In this document: positions 34,201 to 45,944 of the stretch, piece after piece
How the letters are laid out: every line of letters starts with the position of its first letter
Numbering within the stretch: position 1 is the first letter of the stretch
Source: Symsagittifera roscoffensis
Taxonomy: Eukaryota > Xenacoelomorpha > Acoela > Convolutidae
Assembly (NCBI RefSeq): GCF_963678635.1
Contig: NC_087066.1
Span: forward strand, 35,529,152 to 35,593,151
DNA: 64,000 bases
Reading direction: 5' to 3'
Position numbers and translations under genes: made by a program
Notes under the pieces: generated by a model
What the model was told of the DNA's origin: nothing
What the model saw: the letters and a program-made list of their open reading frames with translations, nothing else
The model's database searches: none

Positions 34201-37200
34201 GATGGTCACAATAACTTACTTGTAGACTTTAAGTACGATGGACAGTCGAAGTAGGATCTGTGCTGTGACAGCAAAACTTAGTGCCAAGTGGGTGCCCACG
34301 AAAGTGATCAACCCATACAATATCTGCTTTGATGTGGATGTCTGGAAAAACGGTCGAATCGACTTTCTGATCTGAAATCAAACATTGAGAAACATAACAG
34401 TAAATTTTCCATCAAAGAGCGACTTCCTATTTAGCTGTCATCATTTATTGCTTAACGGTCATCCTTCAACTTTTTTCCTCTATTCATATTTTATTATCAC
34501 AGCCACGAGATAACGAAATTGCATAATTGTGGTTTTAATCGCAGACAATTTTTTTTTTTCAAATCATTTTTGACGCAAACATGATTTTCACCGTCGCAAG
34601 CTTGTTAAAATTTCAAATTAACTTGTCTTTGGAGGAATTGTGTTCGCCATATGATAAATGAGCTTTTCAAGATCAGTCCACTTTTAAAACTAATTAAGCA
34701 ATTTTGTTTGCTATTTATGAGGGGCGGATTTAAGGGGGGCCGGATGCCCCCCCCCTCCCCACCTTAGGGATTAGACCCCTTGCCGACCCAAAGGTTCCCC
34801 TTTGGTACTTTTTAAGAAATCCATTTTTGGCCGACTGACCTTAAAATTTTTCTAAAGGCGCCTTTGGCGCCAATATATACTAATGTCGAGGGGGAGCGCG
34901 CGCCAAAAAAACGCGATTTTATGTCAAAATTTTCCAAAAAGTGCCCAAAACAGCGTCTTTGTAGTGCTCTAGGAGAGCTTAGAAAATCAATTTGGTCGAC
35001 CTAAAAAAAGTCATCAAAGCCCCTGCTATTAGTAACCGTTTTGATGACGACACATAATTTCTGTCACTTATTTGAATGAATGCGCATAACTCGGCTTTCT
35101 TCCATAATTTGATTGTCGGAATAAGTTATTAATTCGGTCTGTTTACCTTGCGCCCCAGTGAGACAAAGAGCATGCCCTGTCCGAAGGTGACATAGTAGCC
35201 GGGGTAGAATCCGTGCCAGAAGGCGGACAGGAGGAAGACTGCATTGGTGGCGTGCTTCTTGTTCACCACCCTCGTGTAGCAGATGAATCGCAGCCACTTC
35301 GCAGTCTGCTTGTTCCACTCGTCAAACACCACTTTGAAACTAGTCGCAGTCTGAATTGAACAACAAACAACATCATAACCATTAATTACCACTGCTACCG
35401 ATCTCACACAACTGACAATGAAATCGCAAAAACTTAGGTTATGTTGGATTAAAATTTGAAGTGTTAATAAATCAGCCGAAGCATAGGCCAACAAAAATTA
35501 GTCAGTATATATTGGTCAGTAACCAAAAATATAGTCAGTCGAAACTTTTCGTTATACCAATGAAATTTAATGACTTTCGTATTACATAAGTATTATATAC
35601 CAATTACGTTTCGTGTTACATAACTATTATATAACAATTACGAATTTTCGGCTGACTGATACTGGCTGGCTTATATACCACCAAAACTTGGTTATTATCA
35701 ATGAGTATTATTATTTACACGATCTTCTCGTAAATAATAACTACCATTCACAGAGCATTAACAAATTTGATTCGTAAATTTTCAGTACATTTATAGCTCA
35801 GATTTTTAAAAACAAGATGTTTGTTACAACAATCACTCACCTCCAATTTGACCAGAGTGCAGTTCTTAATGAGATCCCACTTCTCCTGGCCGTCCTCGGT
35901 CCAGCCGGAGAAGCCGAAGCCGGCGGCGTAGCTGATGCACTCGCCCAGCTTCCACGCAAAGTAGTATCGGAAGCGGTAGAAGAAACAGGTCAAGTAGCAG
36001 TACACCACCTTGTACATGAACGAAGTGTCTCTGATGAAGTCATCCTCTAGAAATAAAAAAGACGAAATGAAGATTATACAAAATATAGACTGCGTGCAGA
36101 AGACTATCTCCTAATTTCGGATCCTTCTTTCATTGCAGAAAAATTGCAACCAAACTTGTTTGAAATTCGATTTGAGTACTGTTGATAAAATTTGATTAGA
36201 ATTTACATTAACGAAAACAAAATGTCAGGATACGCACTAGCCATAGATCCAGTGGGGAAAAGAGGACATAGCTTGGCCACGACCAAACCACACAGAGCAC
36301 ACGCAGCCAAGTTAACGACGAAAGCTTTCTGAAAGCAGGAGAAAAAAGTAAGGACATGAAACTCGACAAGATTATCATTGCCTTTCAAATGAGGTAACGG
36401 GATCAGCCACGTAATCAAATTACTTACGATTGGAGATGGGTACTTTTCGAAGCTTCTGGCAGAGTTCTAAAACAGAAAACGCACATTAGAATATTGCTAA
36501 CCAGTCAATATGGAAGTATTTTTGTGCGGGCAAGGGAAACGAGTGTTGCGTCTACCTACCGATGAGCTATCAGTGGTGTCAGCGTCGAGCAGTTGGTCGC
36601 CGACTGGCTTTTTAAACGGCACAAGATGACGCCCCTGCATGAATTCAATATAGTCATTGAAGAAGTAACAGGGTCCAGTTTGAAACCCCAAGAAGCCCAT
36701 TAAATAGCTGCAGTAGGCAAGGAACGACGGCAGTTTATCCACTTTGTGCTTCCTGTGATCATCGTTAGTTAGTTCACTATCTGGCTTCTGACCTTAACAC
36801 ACTTTAATGATACAAGTACCATATAATAACCCTAAATGAACTAAATAAGGGTGTTGGGAAATTAGACAATCAAATTAGACGACCCGAATTTAGACAATAA
36901 ATTTAGACAATAAATTGCGAGCAAATTGCGAGAAAATTATTTACAGACTTAAATTTTTTTTCAGTTGAGTTACCACTGGTTATCCAACCGCACATCGCGT
37001 TTTAATGTCACAGTTGTTTTATTTATGCATTTCAAAACTTTTCTGATAAAATGTTTTTCAATAAATTTATTATAATTCTAATCGGTTATGTGATTATTAA
37101 CTTTTTACTTTAGTTTAACTTCATTCTAAACCAAAAAATGGTGGCCTAGTTCTTATCGTCTTAATTCACAGAAAGGTATCTTCTGAAATTAATCATTAAA

Positions 37201-40200
37201 TGCCATCCAACGTTTCAATCTTGGAGCTTCAGAGAAAAAATATATATTTATTTCATGGTTACACTTTTTTGAAACAAACTGATCCAGAATACAAAAATGA
37301 AAGAAAGTTAATCAATTTTTTTACGCAATTTTATTGTTCTGGCTCTTTTTCAAACTATGAAGCATGTCGCGTTTTTTTTCACGCCCCTTGCACGTTTGTT
37401 ATTGGAGAACTACAATTGCTTTCCATTTCTCAAATGAATTTGAAGAGAAACAAAAAATCAAAACGCGGAATGAAAAGTTAAGAAGTAAAACATTTTAAAA
37501 CTTTTCGTAATTATTGTCAAAAAGCAAACAAAGCTAACTTTAAATTTTATGCCCATAAATCTCATTGAATTTCACAAACAATTAATGACTGCTGATTTTT
37601 CGATAAAATTAACCCAAATTGAGAAAACCTCATCAATAGGTAAAAATTGTAATTAGCTGGGAAATCTTATAATTAAATTCCATTTCCGAAATAAAAAGTC
37701 TATCACGTTTTTCATGACCCTTACATTTTCCTGTTCAATGACAAAAGAAATAAAGTGAATTCAAATAAATCAAAATTCAAACCGCGAAAAAAAATCAAAA
37801 TTGAGCATGAACAAAACTTACTTAAAACTTTTTTATGATAGAAAAAAATCACCAAGACCTATATAAGAGTACTCACTATGTTCAGTAACCTTAAACATTA
37901 TTTGTAAAACCTAACGTCGAAAAAAAATGAAAAAAAAAGGTAGAAAAACTACATTTTATAATACTTTCATAAGTTTGTCTCGAATCAAGTTTAATTTGAG
38001 GGAAACAGTCGTGAAAAAAAAACAATCGCTAGCATTAAATGAACTTTCAAAAAAATTTCGAGCGAATAATAAGCCGGCAATTTGTGGTCGGACGCCAGTT
38101 GAACCGCAGACAAAATTGTTATGAAAAAATTTTAAGGAAGGAAGTAAATGAAGTCCTGTTTTCAACTAGAAACTACCGCCTTTGGGAAACATAGAAAAAA
38201 AAACACTTTCTCGAACAACACAATATAAGGCGAGAACCACATAAAAATTTAAAGCAAAAGCAAATAACGATTTTATACAGAATTAGGGTTGATTAAGTTA
38301 CAAATTACAGGAATTAACTGCAACTATTTTTAATTGAAGTGGTATAATATATCATTGCTGGCTATTGTCAATCAGAATATAAATATGTTTTCGATGTATT
38401 GTATTTTGCTTGACTGATGTCGTGTTTGGCTGAATGTTACAATGACTTCAACTCAGGGATGCGATTCATGATGGAGAGTCTGAACAAAGCTTTGAATAAG
38501 GTGAGTACTCAATCATAATAATTCTTTACAGAGCTCTTAGTTATCATGGCTTTCCCTATTTTTGTACTGTGTCTCACAATTACAGCTCTCTCTCTTGTTT
38601 GCATTAGACGAATGCAAAATAGCATTTACATTATCTAGCATTGACCTTAATTTTTTAGTAGCTCATTGGTCCAATTATGTTTGAGGTTGCAAATGCGTTG
38701 CGCCCGAATTTGAAGTTTACGATTGAGCATGAGGTGAACGGCAAGATCCCGTTTCTGGACATGATGATTGAGCGCGGAGATAACTGTGTGTCCACAAGTT
38801 GGTACCACAAACCCACGGATACCGGCCTTTATCTGTCCTATCACGCATGTGCACCAGTCAAAAACAAGCGGAATATTGTCGAGGGCACTGTTCATAAGAT
38901 ACATCACGCCATGTCTGATTGGGTTACTTTCGATAATGGAATACAGAAACTCAAGGAAGACTTGGCTAAGAACCAGTACCCGCCATCGTTCGTAGATCCC
39001 ATCATTTCACGGACGATTGAGAAGATACGGCAGAATCCCTCGAATGGTGAACTTGAGAGTCATGTCGCTTCCCGCCTGACTGATCACAATGAGCGACCCG
39101 TCATGGTGTTACCTTACCGTGGTAGCATCTCTGATCAGTTTGGCAAGAGGCTCAAAAAGATTCAAGATGTGAGCGTAATTTTCACCACCAGGAAGCCGAA
39201 AACTCTCATGCCTTCTCTCAAAGCGCCGGTTGCTGCAGAGCTAAGAAGTCGTGTGGTGTATAAAATTCGTTGTTCGGGCTAAAACGCCCGCTACGTCGGG
39301 CAAACAGTCCGCCACTTCTGCACACGATTGAAGGAGCATCTGAAGACAACGCACCTGTTGGAGAGCACCTTACTGGCTGCGAAGGAGTCACCAGATACGA
39401 AACAAAGATCCTTGCCCAGGCACCTGACCTGATCACTCTTTTGACATTGGAAGCGTTGCATATACAGCGTAGGCAACCACAGCTGAACATCCGAGAGGAA
39501 TATCGGCAAAGAACTCTGACTATCCGGTTGTGAACACGGCCCGGGGAGTCTGGCCGAAGGCTGGCTACCGCGGGTCGTGTCTCCCTGTTCTATTTTCTGT
39601 ATGTTGCATACTAGTATGTTTCAGTGTCTGATGATGCATACTAGTTATGCGAAAAGCTTCACAATTCAGTTTTGAACATTGATTCCAGTTTTCAACACGC
39701 AATAGAAAATAGTAGTTGCGTAGCTTTTCGCTACAAGTGGAAACTGCTTAACTCTTAAACAGAATCCCCGCTGTGGCGATAAAGCCGGCAAAACGCAGAT
39801 GAACAATCGACCTTTTTTCATACGAAAAATTTTGCCAAAAGAAGTCCAAGCAGAATTCGAACTCACAACCTTTATCATACCACTCATAGACATTTCCCGC
39901 AGACCAAAAGTGCTAAAGAATGTGTGAAGTTGCAATTCATACACAGAGGTGAAGCTGCACTTCGTAAACACAAGAGATAACACGGCAAGAACTAGCTCTA
40001 AAAAGGTTCAAAAATGATGAAATTTGACAATCAGAAAGCGGGAATTTCGACTGATGTTGTTATCGAACCCCCAACCTGAATATTACGTCTGACGTCGTTG
40101 CACCAGCGTCATGGCCATTTGACAATCGGCAAATACTAGGCAGCAAAATAGCAGAAATGAAAGATGCGGTAACTAAGCCGACAAAAACTAGCAGACGAAC

Positions 40201-42754
40201 TATCCACCAATCTTTTTTCAACAGAAAACTATTGCTTAAAAAAACAGAACCAGGCTGCATTTGAACTCAAGACTTTGTTGTCAAGGTCATTTGGCAATCA
40301 GAAAAAACTAGCCAGCAATATAGCAGATGCGAAAGAAGCTATTTATTTGCCAATTCTAAAAACTAAACATTTGATATGTACCAGAGTCGAACCCCTGATC
40401 TAAAGAATCAGAATATCACGTACTCGGTCCTGCGCCATGGTCGCTTGTAATACGAAGAAACATTAGTTGTATTTGCAAAGTGCAGCTTCGCCTCTGTGTT
40501 GACGATTTTCAAGCGACCATCGACTTTGGTAAATATCAAATATTTAGTTTTTAGAATTGGCAATTAAATAGCTTCTTTCGCATCTGCTATATTGCTGGCT
40601 AGTGTTTTCTGATTGCCAACTGACCATGACAACAAAGTTTTGAGTTCGAATCCAGCCTGGTTCTGTTTTTTTAAGCAAAAGTTTTTCGCTCGAAAAAAGA
40701 TACTGGATAGTTCGTCTGCTAGTTTTTGTCGGCTTAGTTACCACATCTTTCGTTTCTGCTATTTTGCTGCCTAATATTTGCCGATTGTCAAATGGCCATG
40801 ACGCTGGTGCGACGACGTCAGAAGTAATATTCAGATTGGAGGTTCGATTACGACACAAGTCGAAATTCCCGCTTTCTGATTGTCAAATTTTGTCATTTTT
40901 GAACCTTTTTAGAGCTAGTTCTTGCCGTGTTATCTCTTGTGTTTACGAAAGGCAGCTTCACCTCTGTGTATGAATTCCAACTTCACACTTTCTTTAGCAC
41001 TTTTGGTCTGCGCGAAATGTCTATGAGTGGTATGATAAAGGTTGTGAGTTCGAATTCTGCTCGGACTTCTTTTGGCAAAATTTTTCGTATGAAAAAAGAG
41101 GTCGATTGTTCATCTGCTTTTTTGTCGGCTTTTTCTGCCACAGCGCGATTCTATTTGTCAGTTAAGATGATCCGGTGCAGCATTGCAGAGATCGAGACGG
41201 CTCAATAAGGGAAGGCATACAAGTTTTAAAATTAAAAACACTTTTTTTTCTGTTTCAGAACGTGTTTTTTGTCTTGTTTTAAAACATTCCGAACCCTGAT
41301 AACTGCCAATGCAATGCCAGCAAAAGTAACACCAAATGAGCGCTTTTATTTGCGAGTTGGATGGGGTGGACTTCGTAATTTGACACTACGCTCGCTGGCT
41401 TTTGTACTCAAGTAAATGTTCGAAATTATTCGATGATTATGTTAGACGCTGTACACCAGGAAAAATTATGCTCTGACTTGATAACGCTTGATAATCACAA
41501 ACGTAAATAACACAAACTGAAATTTCTATCAACACCGTAATGTAAGCTTTAGGCATGCTTCGAACTCTTTCTCGGTTCAGCCACTTGTCACTTCTCAGTT
41601 ACCTCAAATCGTACCACGGGCTTTTCCATCATAGCATCCTGGCCTCTTTCCCATCATAGCATCCTGGCAGATTATAGCCACACAATAGTAAAATCACATT
41701 ATTCGGGCTATAACTTTTTTGTTAATAAGCTAGGGTGTTATAGTGGGGGAAAAAGTTATAGTGGGGAAAAGGCTCTTTACTATAGGGAACTTGTTGACAC
41801 AAAAAAAGTCTTGTAGTTCCCGATTATACAAAACGCTTACTCCGGGAGAATATACAAGCGCGCTTACTCCGGGAGAATATACGAGCGAAATTCGAAAAAA
41901 CAACAGCTTAAGACGCATTGCAAAAAAAAAAGACTAGATACGTATTGTGTAGTTACCCTCGTGTAGTTACGGTCCGTGCAAATCATAAGCATTCTGCTGA
42001 AAATTCTTTTTAAAAACCGCTAAAAGAAAGGTTCATTTTTTACCATAACAAAACATGCACAACACAACATGCAAAACAGCCTTTACAAAACAACATGCAT
42101 AGTTCTAAAAAAATTACCGTCACAGTAAGCCCATCCAATTATTGAGACCTTTTGAGTCCAAATCATAAGCGGGCCAGTTATGTCGAGTTTATAAGACCCA
42201 TAGTCAAAGACCTGGCGATACATATGACTCAACGACAAATAAAGCATTGCACAGCCTAGAAGCACTCTAAAATCAAACAAGATTATGAAACTGGCTTCTA
42301 AAACGGATCAATATTGTGATTGTTACGTATTTTGCATAAATTTACCTTCCAACAGCTTCTGACTTTCCGTAAATCATAAGCACCGGGTACGCCACCACTG
42401 TCGGTATTAAAACATGGAATATTTGCCTAAAATCAGAAATTTTTTTATTCTTTGTTAGACCAAAACGTGAAACTAATCAATTATTTATACATACCATCGA
42501 AAGCAAACTACTCCGAACATTAATCCAATCAATAAACAAAAGAGATGTCTTGCGGATTCCCCGACTCTTGAAGCTGGTAAACCATATTGGAGCAAAAATG
42601 CAAAAGGTACTGATACTATTTGAGTCATCAGAAACAAAGCCTGATCAATAGGCAACCCTGTCAAAGCCATCGTATACTCTTCAAAGGAGTCAAGATACGA
42701 GCGCTCATGATTACCATACAACGAATCCAAAGGATTGTCCGCCATCTCATTCAT
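31300..42754 (-). CDS. MBOAT1/2-type lysophospholipid acyltransferase (10 exons, 542 aa)
   Basis: Exons in coding order: 42754-42495, 42426-42346, 42266-42087, 36752-36560, 36466-36428, 36328-36238, 36046-35841, 35350-35147, 34371-34220 and 31522-31300. Phases agree throughout and the total is 543 codons with stop. An in-frame TAG lies just upstream, so the start is ATG 42,754 or the ATG at 42,745. The product is a polytopic membrane acyltransferase that re-esterifies lysophospholipids with acyl-CoA, presumably in the ER. Residue landmarks are the family block GPCYFFNDYIEFMQGRHL (exon 4), RYYFAWKLGECISYAAGFGF (exon 7), WN with Asn363, and LSAFWHGFYPGYY with the catalytic His396. The last exon has a KSLYFYIVIISF membrane segment and then a highly charged K/E-rich tail. 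Domain order, length (human MBOAT2 is about 520) and the DYIEFMQGR block favour MBOAT1/2 over LPCAT3 or MBOAT7. The acyl donor and head-group preference cannot be read from sequence. The exon 3 donor (GTAAAG) is the only non-ideal site. Confidence 0.9.
32412..32456 (+). repeat. 15-bp tandem repeat, 3 copies
   Basis: TTGCTTCCACGTTAC three times in a row, followed by a partial fourth copy, in MBOAT intron 9. Confidence 0.9.
33665..33905 (+). repeat. Dispersed repeat R1, copy in MBOAT intron 9
   Basis: Same family as 12,095-12,310 (opposite strand) and 37,610-37,800. A partial further unit follows at about 34,010-34,090 (AACTTTTTATTCCGCTGG). Confidence 0.6.
34717..35035 (-). repeat. hAT-type MITE, third copy, in MBOAT intron 8
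   Basis: Terminus GGGGCGGATTTAAGG, a G/C-rich block, AAATCCATTTTTGGCCGACT, the palindromic core AAAGGCGCCTTTGGCGCC, and a stretch matching the interior of the copy at 20,800-21,060 (GTCAAAATTTTCCAAAAAGT). The far terminus is missing. Confidence 0.6.
37610..37800 (+). repeat. Dispersed repeat R1, copy in MBOAT intron 3
   Basis: CTCATCAATAGGTAAAAATTG, AATTCCATTTCCGAAAT and CAAACCGCGAAAAAAAATC landmarks, collinear with 33,665-33,905. Confidence 0.6.
38417..38500 (+). other. Possible orphan coding exon (28 codons) antisense to the MBOAT gene
   Basis: ATG at 38,417 opens 28 codons without a stop (MSCLAECYNDFNSGMRFMME, continuing SLNKALNK) that end exactly at a strong GTGAGT donor at 38,501. Amino-acid composition is protein-like and the base composition is richer in GC than the flanks. 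No matching downstream exon was found: the nearest acceptors read into stops. I do not recognise the peptide. It may be a first exon of an unknown small gene or a chance ORF. Confidence 0.3.
38650..39533 (+). pseudogene. Penelope-like element PLE1: RT C-terminus plus GIY-YIG endonuclease, broken
   Basis: Reads EVANALRPNLKFTIEHEVNG then KIPFLDMMI, the segment that follows the YVDD box in Penelope reverse transcriptases, then the thumb. It next reaches the GIY-YIG endonuclease start VVYKIRCSG (stop) NARYVGQTVRHFCTRLKEHL. A TAA at about 39,280 interrupts the domain, and a frameshift near 39,330 moves the rest to another frame (APVGEHLTGC, LTLEALHIQRRQPQLNIREE). The RT palm with its catalytic aspartates is missing, so the copy is 5'-truncated and dead. 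It lies in MBOAT intron 3 on the opposite strand. Confidence 0.85.
39624..39663 (+). ncRNA. Hammerhead-like ribozyme motif 1, 3' of PLE1
   Basis: CTGATGA (39,628-39,634), a GCAT...ATGC hairpin, then GAAA and AGCTTC. A short outer helix TGT/ACA brackets the core. The order matches a type I hammerhead with a minimal, self-complementary helix III (AAGCTT) and cleavage after UUC. One unpaired U between CTGATGA and helix II is atypical. Penelope elements of other animals are known to carry such ribozymes at their ends. Confidence 0.45.
39747..41166. repeat. 1.4-kb imperfect palindrome of tRNA-like repeats
   Basis: The left arm 39,747-40,377 and right arm 40,533-41,166 are reverse complements over essentially their full ~630 bases, with scattered differences. 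The spacer is 155 bases. Each arm carries at least three tRNA-like blocks with B boxes (GTGAGTTCGAATTC, GGTTGGGGGTTCGAT, TTGAGTTC) and a copy of the SINE tail CTTCACCTCTGTGT. The spacer has its own tRNA-like block on the minus strand with the B box AGGGGTTCGACTCT. No ORF of note. Confidence 0.85.
41626..41887 (+). repeat. Short direct repeats
   Basis: CATCATAGCATCCTGGC occurs twice at 41,630-41,670. CGCTTACTCCGGGAGAATAT plus a 7-base tail occurs twice in tandem at 41,834-41,887 (27 bp x 2, one mismatch). Confidence 0.85.
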
Positions 42755-42769
42755 TAGATTATAAGGCAA

Positions 42770-42960
42770 CTATTCTATATCATACAAATCTGTAAGTTGA
42801 AAAACTATATCCCTCATAATGCTCTAATAAAAATTATAATAATAATCATAATAAATTGTTTCCAGAATAAGTATAAGCATAATAAGTCTGATGATATAAT
42901 CATGATGTAATTTTGGCGCAAATTTCAAATTTGCAAACTTCTGATTGGTTGAATTTGTCT
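42770..42960 (-). promoter_or_regulatory. Candidate promoter/5' region of the MBOAT gene
   Basis: Minus-strand sequence upstream of the start ATG. A CCAAT box (ACCAATCAGAAG on the minus strand) lies about 190 bases upstream of the ATG, next to a perfect 17-base palindrome GCAAATTTCAAATTTGC at 42,918-42,934. The rest is A/T-rich with AATAAT repeats. The transcription start is not known. Confidence 0.3.
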
Positions 42961-43010
42961 TAGGGTATTTTTATGATCGATGATCATTTTATAAAATTTT
43001 AATGCGTTAA

Positions 43011-43044
43011 ACCTGATGATGCACAAATGTGCGAAAACGTTCGT
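43011..43044 (+). ncRNA. Hammerhead-like ribozyme motif 2
   Basis: CTGATGA (43,013-43,019), a GCAC-AAAT-GTGC hairpin, then GAAAACGTTC. The core order and self-complementary AACGTT match motif 1, but the outer helix is only two pairs. No GIY-YIG remnant is seen next to it, so it could be a solo Penelope terminus. Confidence 0.35.
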
Positions 43045-43219
43045 AATTACATTTTGTAAATACTTCAAAAACATTATAAATATACTTCAAATTAAAATGG
43101 GCCCTTCCGTCATGCGACGGTACGTGCACAGGTTAGATAGAGCCGTACCAACGCTATATAAATACATCGGCAAAATTTTATGAATCAATCAGGTCGATTA
43201 TAATGCATCCAGAGAATTG

Positions 43220-45650
43220 TCAATTAAAATCTACACTCCTCGATGATAGCACTGATAGAATTGTCTATGTTGGATGTTTTTCTAAGATTTTTGCACCGCC
43301 TTAGGCAGAGGATTGCACTCCTCAGAAGTGCACAACTTATTTTTGTTCTTATAAAAAGTTTATTGTGTCCGAGTATGATTCGTCCCGTTTTTCGCTTAGT
43401 TTCTCTGCTAGTTTCTGGACGGTTTTTGTAGAGCCTGGTGCTGCTCCTCCGGTACACGCAAAAATTAAGGGAACAAAGCTGCTGTGTTCCACATCCAGAA
43501 TTCTTTGTTGGTATTTTAATGATTTGACACTCATGATATTTGTAGGCAACAGATATAGTTTAAGGGCAGGATTTAGCATGGGTGTTGGAAAGTTTTACGT
43601 CGAACAAGTTTCGGCTGAATCCACTTCCCCAGAGTGTATTTGCCTTGATGTCAAGTCGAGCGTCATCTTCAGTTGTGGTTGTTTTGTTGTGAAAGCTTCC
43701 GCCTTCCAACGATTGAAGTTTTGGCTCTCTTTCAACATCATGGCATACTTTGTCCAGGAGTGTCGCAAAGGTATCGCGAATTTCATTGTGTCCTAGGTGA
43801 GTCTATACACCTTTGGGACAGTGTGGAGAGTCGGTCAGTGTGAACGGTTGTCCACATGGGCATGTATGTGGAGTGTTTGGTGGTTCCCATCGATACCTCA
43901 GATGTTATCCATCTTTAAACTCTGATTTGTCAATGGGAAATTGTATTTTTTAAGAGTGGCACGCTTAGCCAATTCGATGCTCCTTTTTGTGACGCTAGAT
44001 TTATTGTCAGTTTTTTTCTGAAGAGCAATTTTCCACAATTTTAGCCTTTTTTGAGAGTGCGATGTTCTGTCTCTCAATTTTGATTTTTCTATTTATCAGA
44101 GTTTGTTCCGTTTCAGCTATTTCTGGATCACTGTTTTCTAATGGATCACAAATGGCTCGTGACCACTCATAATTTCTGAAAAAGTCCGTGTTACGGAGAA
44201 GGTCTCATCCTCCCATTCTGCAAAAAGGCTGCGATCTTCATCGGTTATATGGTTTTTACCAGTAATACTAGGAAGTAGCTGCTGTCTTACGTTTTTCTCG
44301 ATTTCATCCGTTTTCTTGAATGCTTCCGGAGTTGTTCTGGTTAGAAAGTTCAATTTATTTTGAACTCCCTTGTATAGCAGGAGTATGCATTTTGTGGTGG
44401 TGTTTTAGCTATTTTGGAAAGCTTTTCAGTTAGGGTAGCTGTCTTTTCAAATTCGCTTTCCATGTGTTTATCGCATGCTGATGGTGTTCCTATACCCAAT
44501 CCAAGGTCTCCAAAACCATTTACCATTGTACTATTTGTGCCTTCGAATACATTTATGGCGCTTTCCCGACAGTTTTTCTTCACTATGAGTTGACACTTGG
44601 AAGGCTTTTTTTTGTATCCGAAAGCCTTTCCGTGCACATCCATCCAGGTTGTCCAGTATTGCGCGGAGACTATTAAGATCACCTGCAGCGCTTTTGTCAT
44701 CTGCGTACAGTTTTTGGGTGACATTTGGTTTTTGTAGGAGCTCAATCAGTGGGATTATCCCAATTCTGTACATAGCCATTGCGAGGGGATCACCTGGCGT
44801 TGTGCCTTCGGTAGAAATCAAAACCGTGTTATTGACATACAAATTGAGGGATGTTTGTATGAGTTGGATGATGTAAACATCCCCCAGCATGATGTAGTGC
44901 CGGACAAAGGATTTCTACATTTTTAGAGCAATTTTTTCCGATATTTTTGAGGTCTGATTTTATACATTGGGTGATTGTTTTGCCAATTAACCTTCTCAGA
45001 ACCTCGCCTATACCAATGGGCCGTACCCCTGGATTTTTGTCCAGAGGTATCAGGCGACACAAGTTGTACGCCGATAGGTTTTCACGGGGGACAAATTTAC
45101 TTGCTTTTTTATAGGATAGCTCAGCAAAGCTCAATGGATGTCTGGTTGAAGTGAGTTAATATCCTTCTCCATTTGCACGCATCTAGACCTGAGGTACCGT
45201 GGCTTCCGTGCGTTTTCAGGGTTGATTTTCGAACTGTCTTGGCGTTTATTTGTTCGAACCCAGAGGGGTGGTATGGCATTGTGTGTTCACTCACTTCAGT
45301 TATATTGTTAGTGTTCGCTGTCTTGGCTTGGGGGTGTTTTCTTTCAGTATACTAAGGGCTGTTTTTTCTTCAATGAATTAGTTTAGGGGAAGTGCTCCTT
45401 TTGTTTTCTTGTCTGAAAGGCAGCTAATGACGGCAGATATTTTGCCTGTACTCATTACTTTATCGAATTGCTTACCTTTCTCGTTTACTTCGCACTTCTT
45501 CTGTTTTGGATGTCTAATTTGGACAGTTTTCGCTTCAAGGAAAAGTTCGTCTAGTAGGCCTTGCTGCAATAATAAATATATATTAATATCTTCTTTTTGC
45601 AAAACTAGCAGGTTAGAGAGTATCATGGTTTCCGAAATTGTGATGGTCAC
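43220..45650 (-). pseudogene. Decayed reverse-transcriptase element (RLIPLDKNPGVRPIG type)
   Basis: Minus-strand landmarks in order: GKISAVISCLSDKKTKGALP (about 45,400), RLIPLDKNPGVRPIGIGEVL (45,050), EGTTPGDPLAMAMYRIGI (44,790), LYADDKSAAGDL with the YADD box (44,700), GFGDLGLGIG (44,510), ITDEDRSLFA (44,230), CPCGQPF...HCPKG (43,850), HNEIRDTFATLLDKV (43,780), ARLDIKANTLW (43,640), SFVPLIFACTGGAAPG (43,460) and SFALLRSAILCLRR. I know this block series from RT ORFs in cnidarian and other invertebrate genomes, but I cannot give the clade name. The segment with the first catalytic aspartate (motif A) is deleted and there are many stops and frameshifts, so it is dead. Confidence 0.8.
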
Positions 45651-45764
45651 ATTGGTAAGTCATTGAAACCAAATAATGATACGTATTTCTTCTCTTCCAA
45701 GTATTAATTCTCTTCCACCTGCACATTACTTCTCTTCCAAGATATATCCTGCACTCGTGCTTCA

Positions 45765-45935
45765 TCTTTTCTCTCAGTCAAAAAAAAAACTTATTGGAAA
45801 TTAAAAACAAAAAAAAATCGAGATGACTGGGACTCGAAACAGACACCTACACGTCTAGAAATCCAAAATTCTTCGAAAGTAATGAATCAATTTTTTTAAA
45901 TTCAGTATATCAGAGGGTCAGAAGTTATTATGGCT
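45765..45935 (-). repeat. Second tRNA-derived SINE family, copy 1
   Basis: Direct repeat of 46,335-46,520. On the minus strand it has a B box CTGTTTCGAGTCCC preceded by ACGTGTAGGTGT and followed by A/T-rich sequence and TTGACTGAGAGAA. Confidence 0.55.
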
Positions 45936-45944
45936 ACTGGCAGT

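Noticed and set aside
35817-36050. 77-codon plus-strand ORF rich in Ala/Val/Glu
   Set aside because: Antisense of MBOAT exon 7, which has the family motif AAGFGFSG.
37860-37910. A 34-base minus-strand micro-exon between a GTGAGT donor and a TTAG acceptor, first considered to fill a gap in the MBOAT gene
   Set aside because: It reads into a stop. Extending exon 3 to a GTAAAG donor at 42,086 gives a phase-consistent model of normal length without it.
40379-40532. Possible functional tRNA gene in the palindrome spacer (minus strand)
   Set aside because: Good A- and B-box-like blocks, but the anticodon loop lacks the invariant U33 and no matched acceptor stem was found. SINE origin is more likely.
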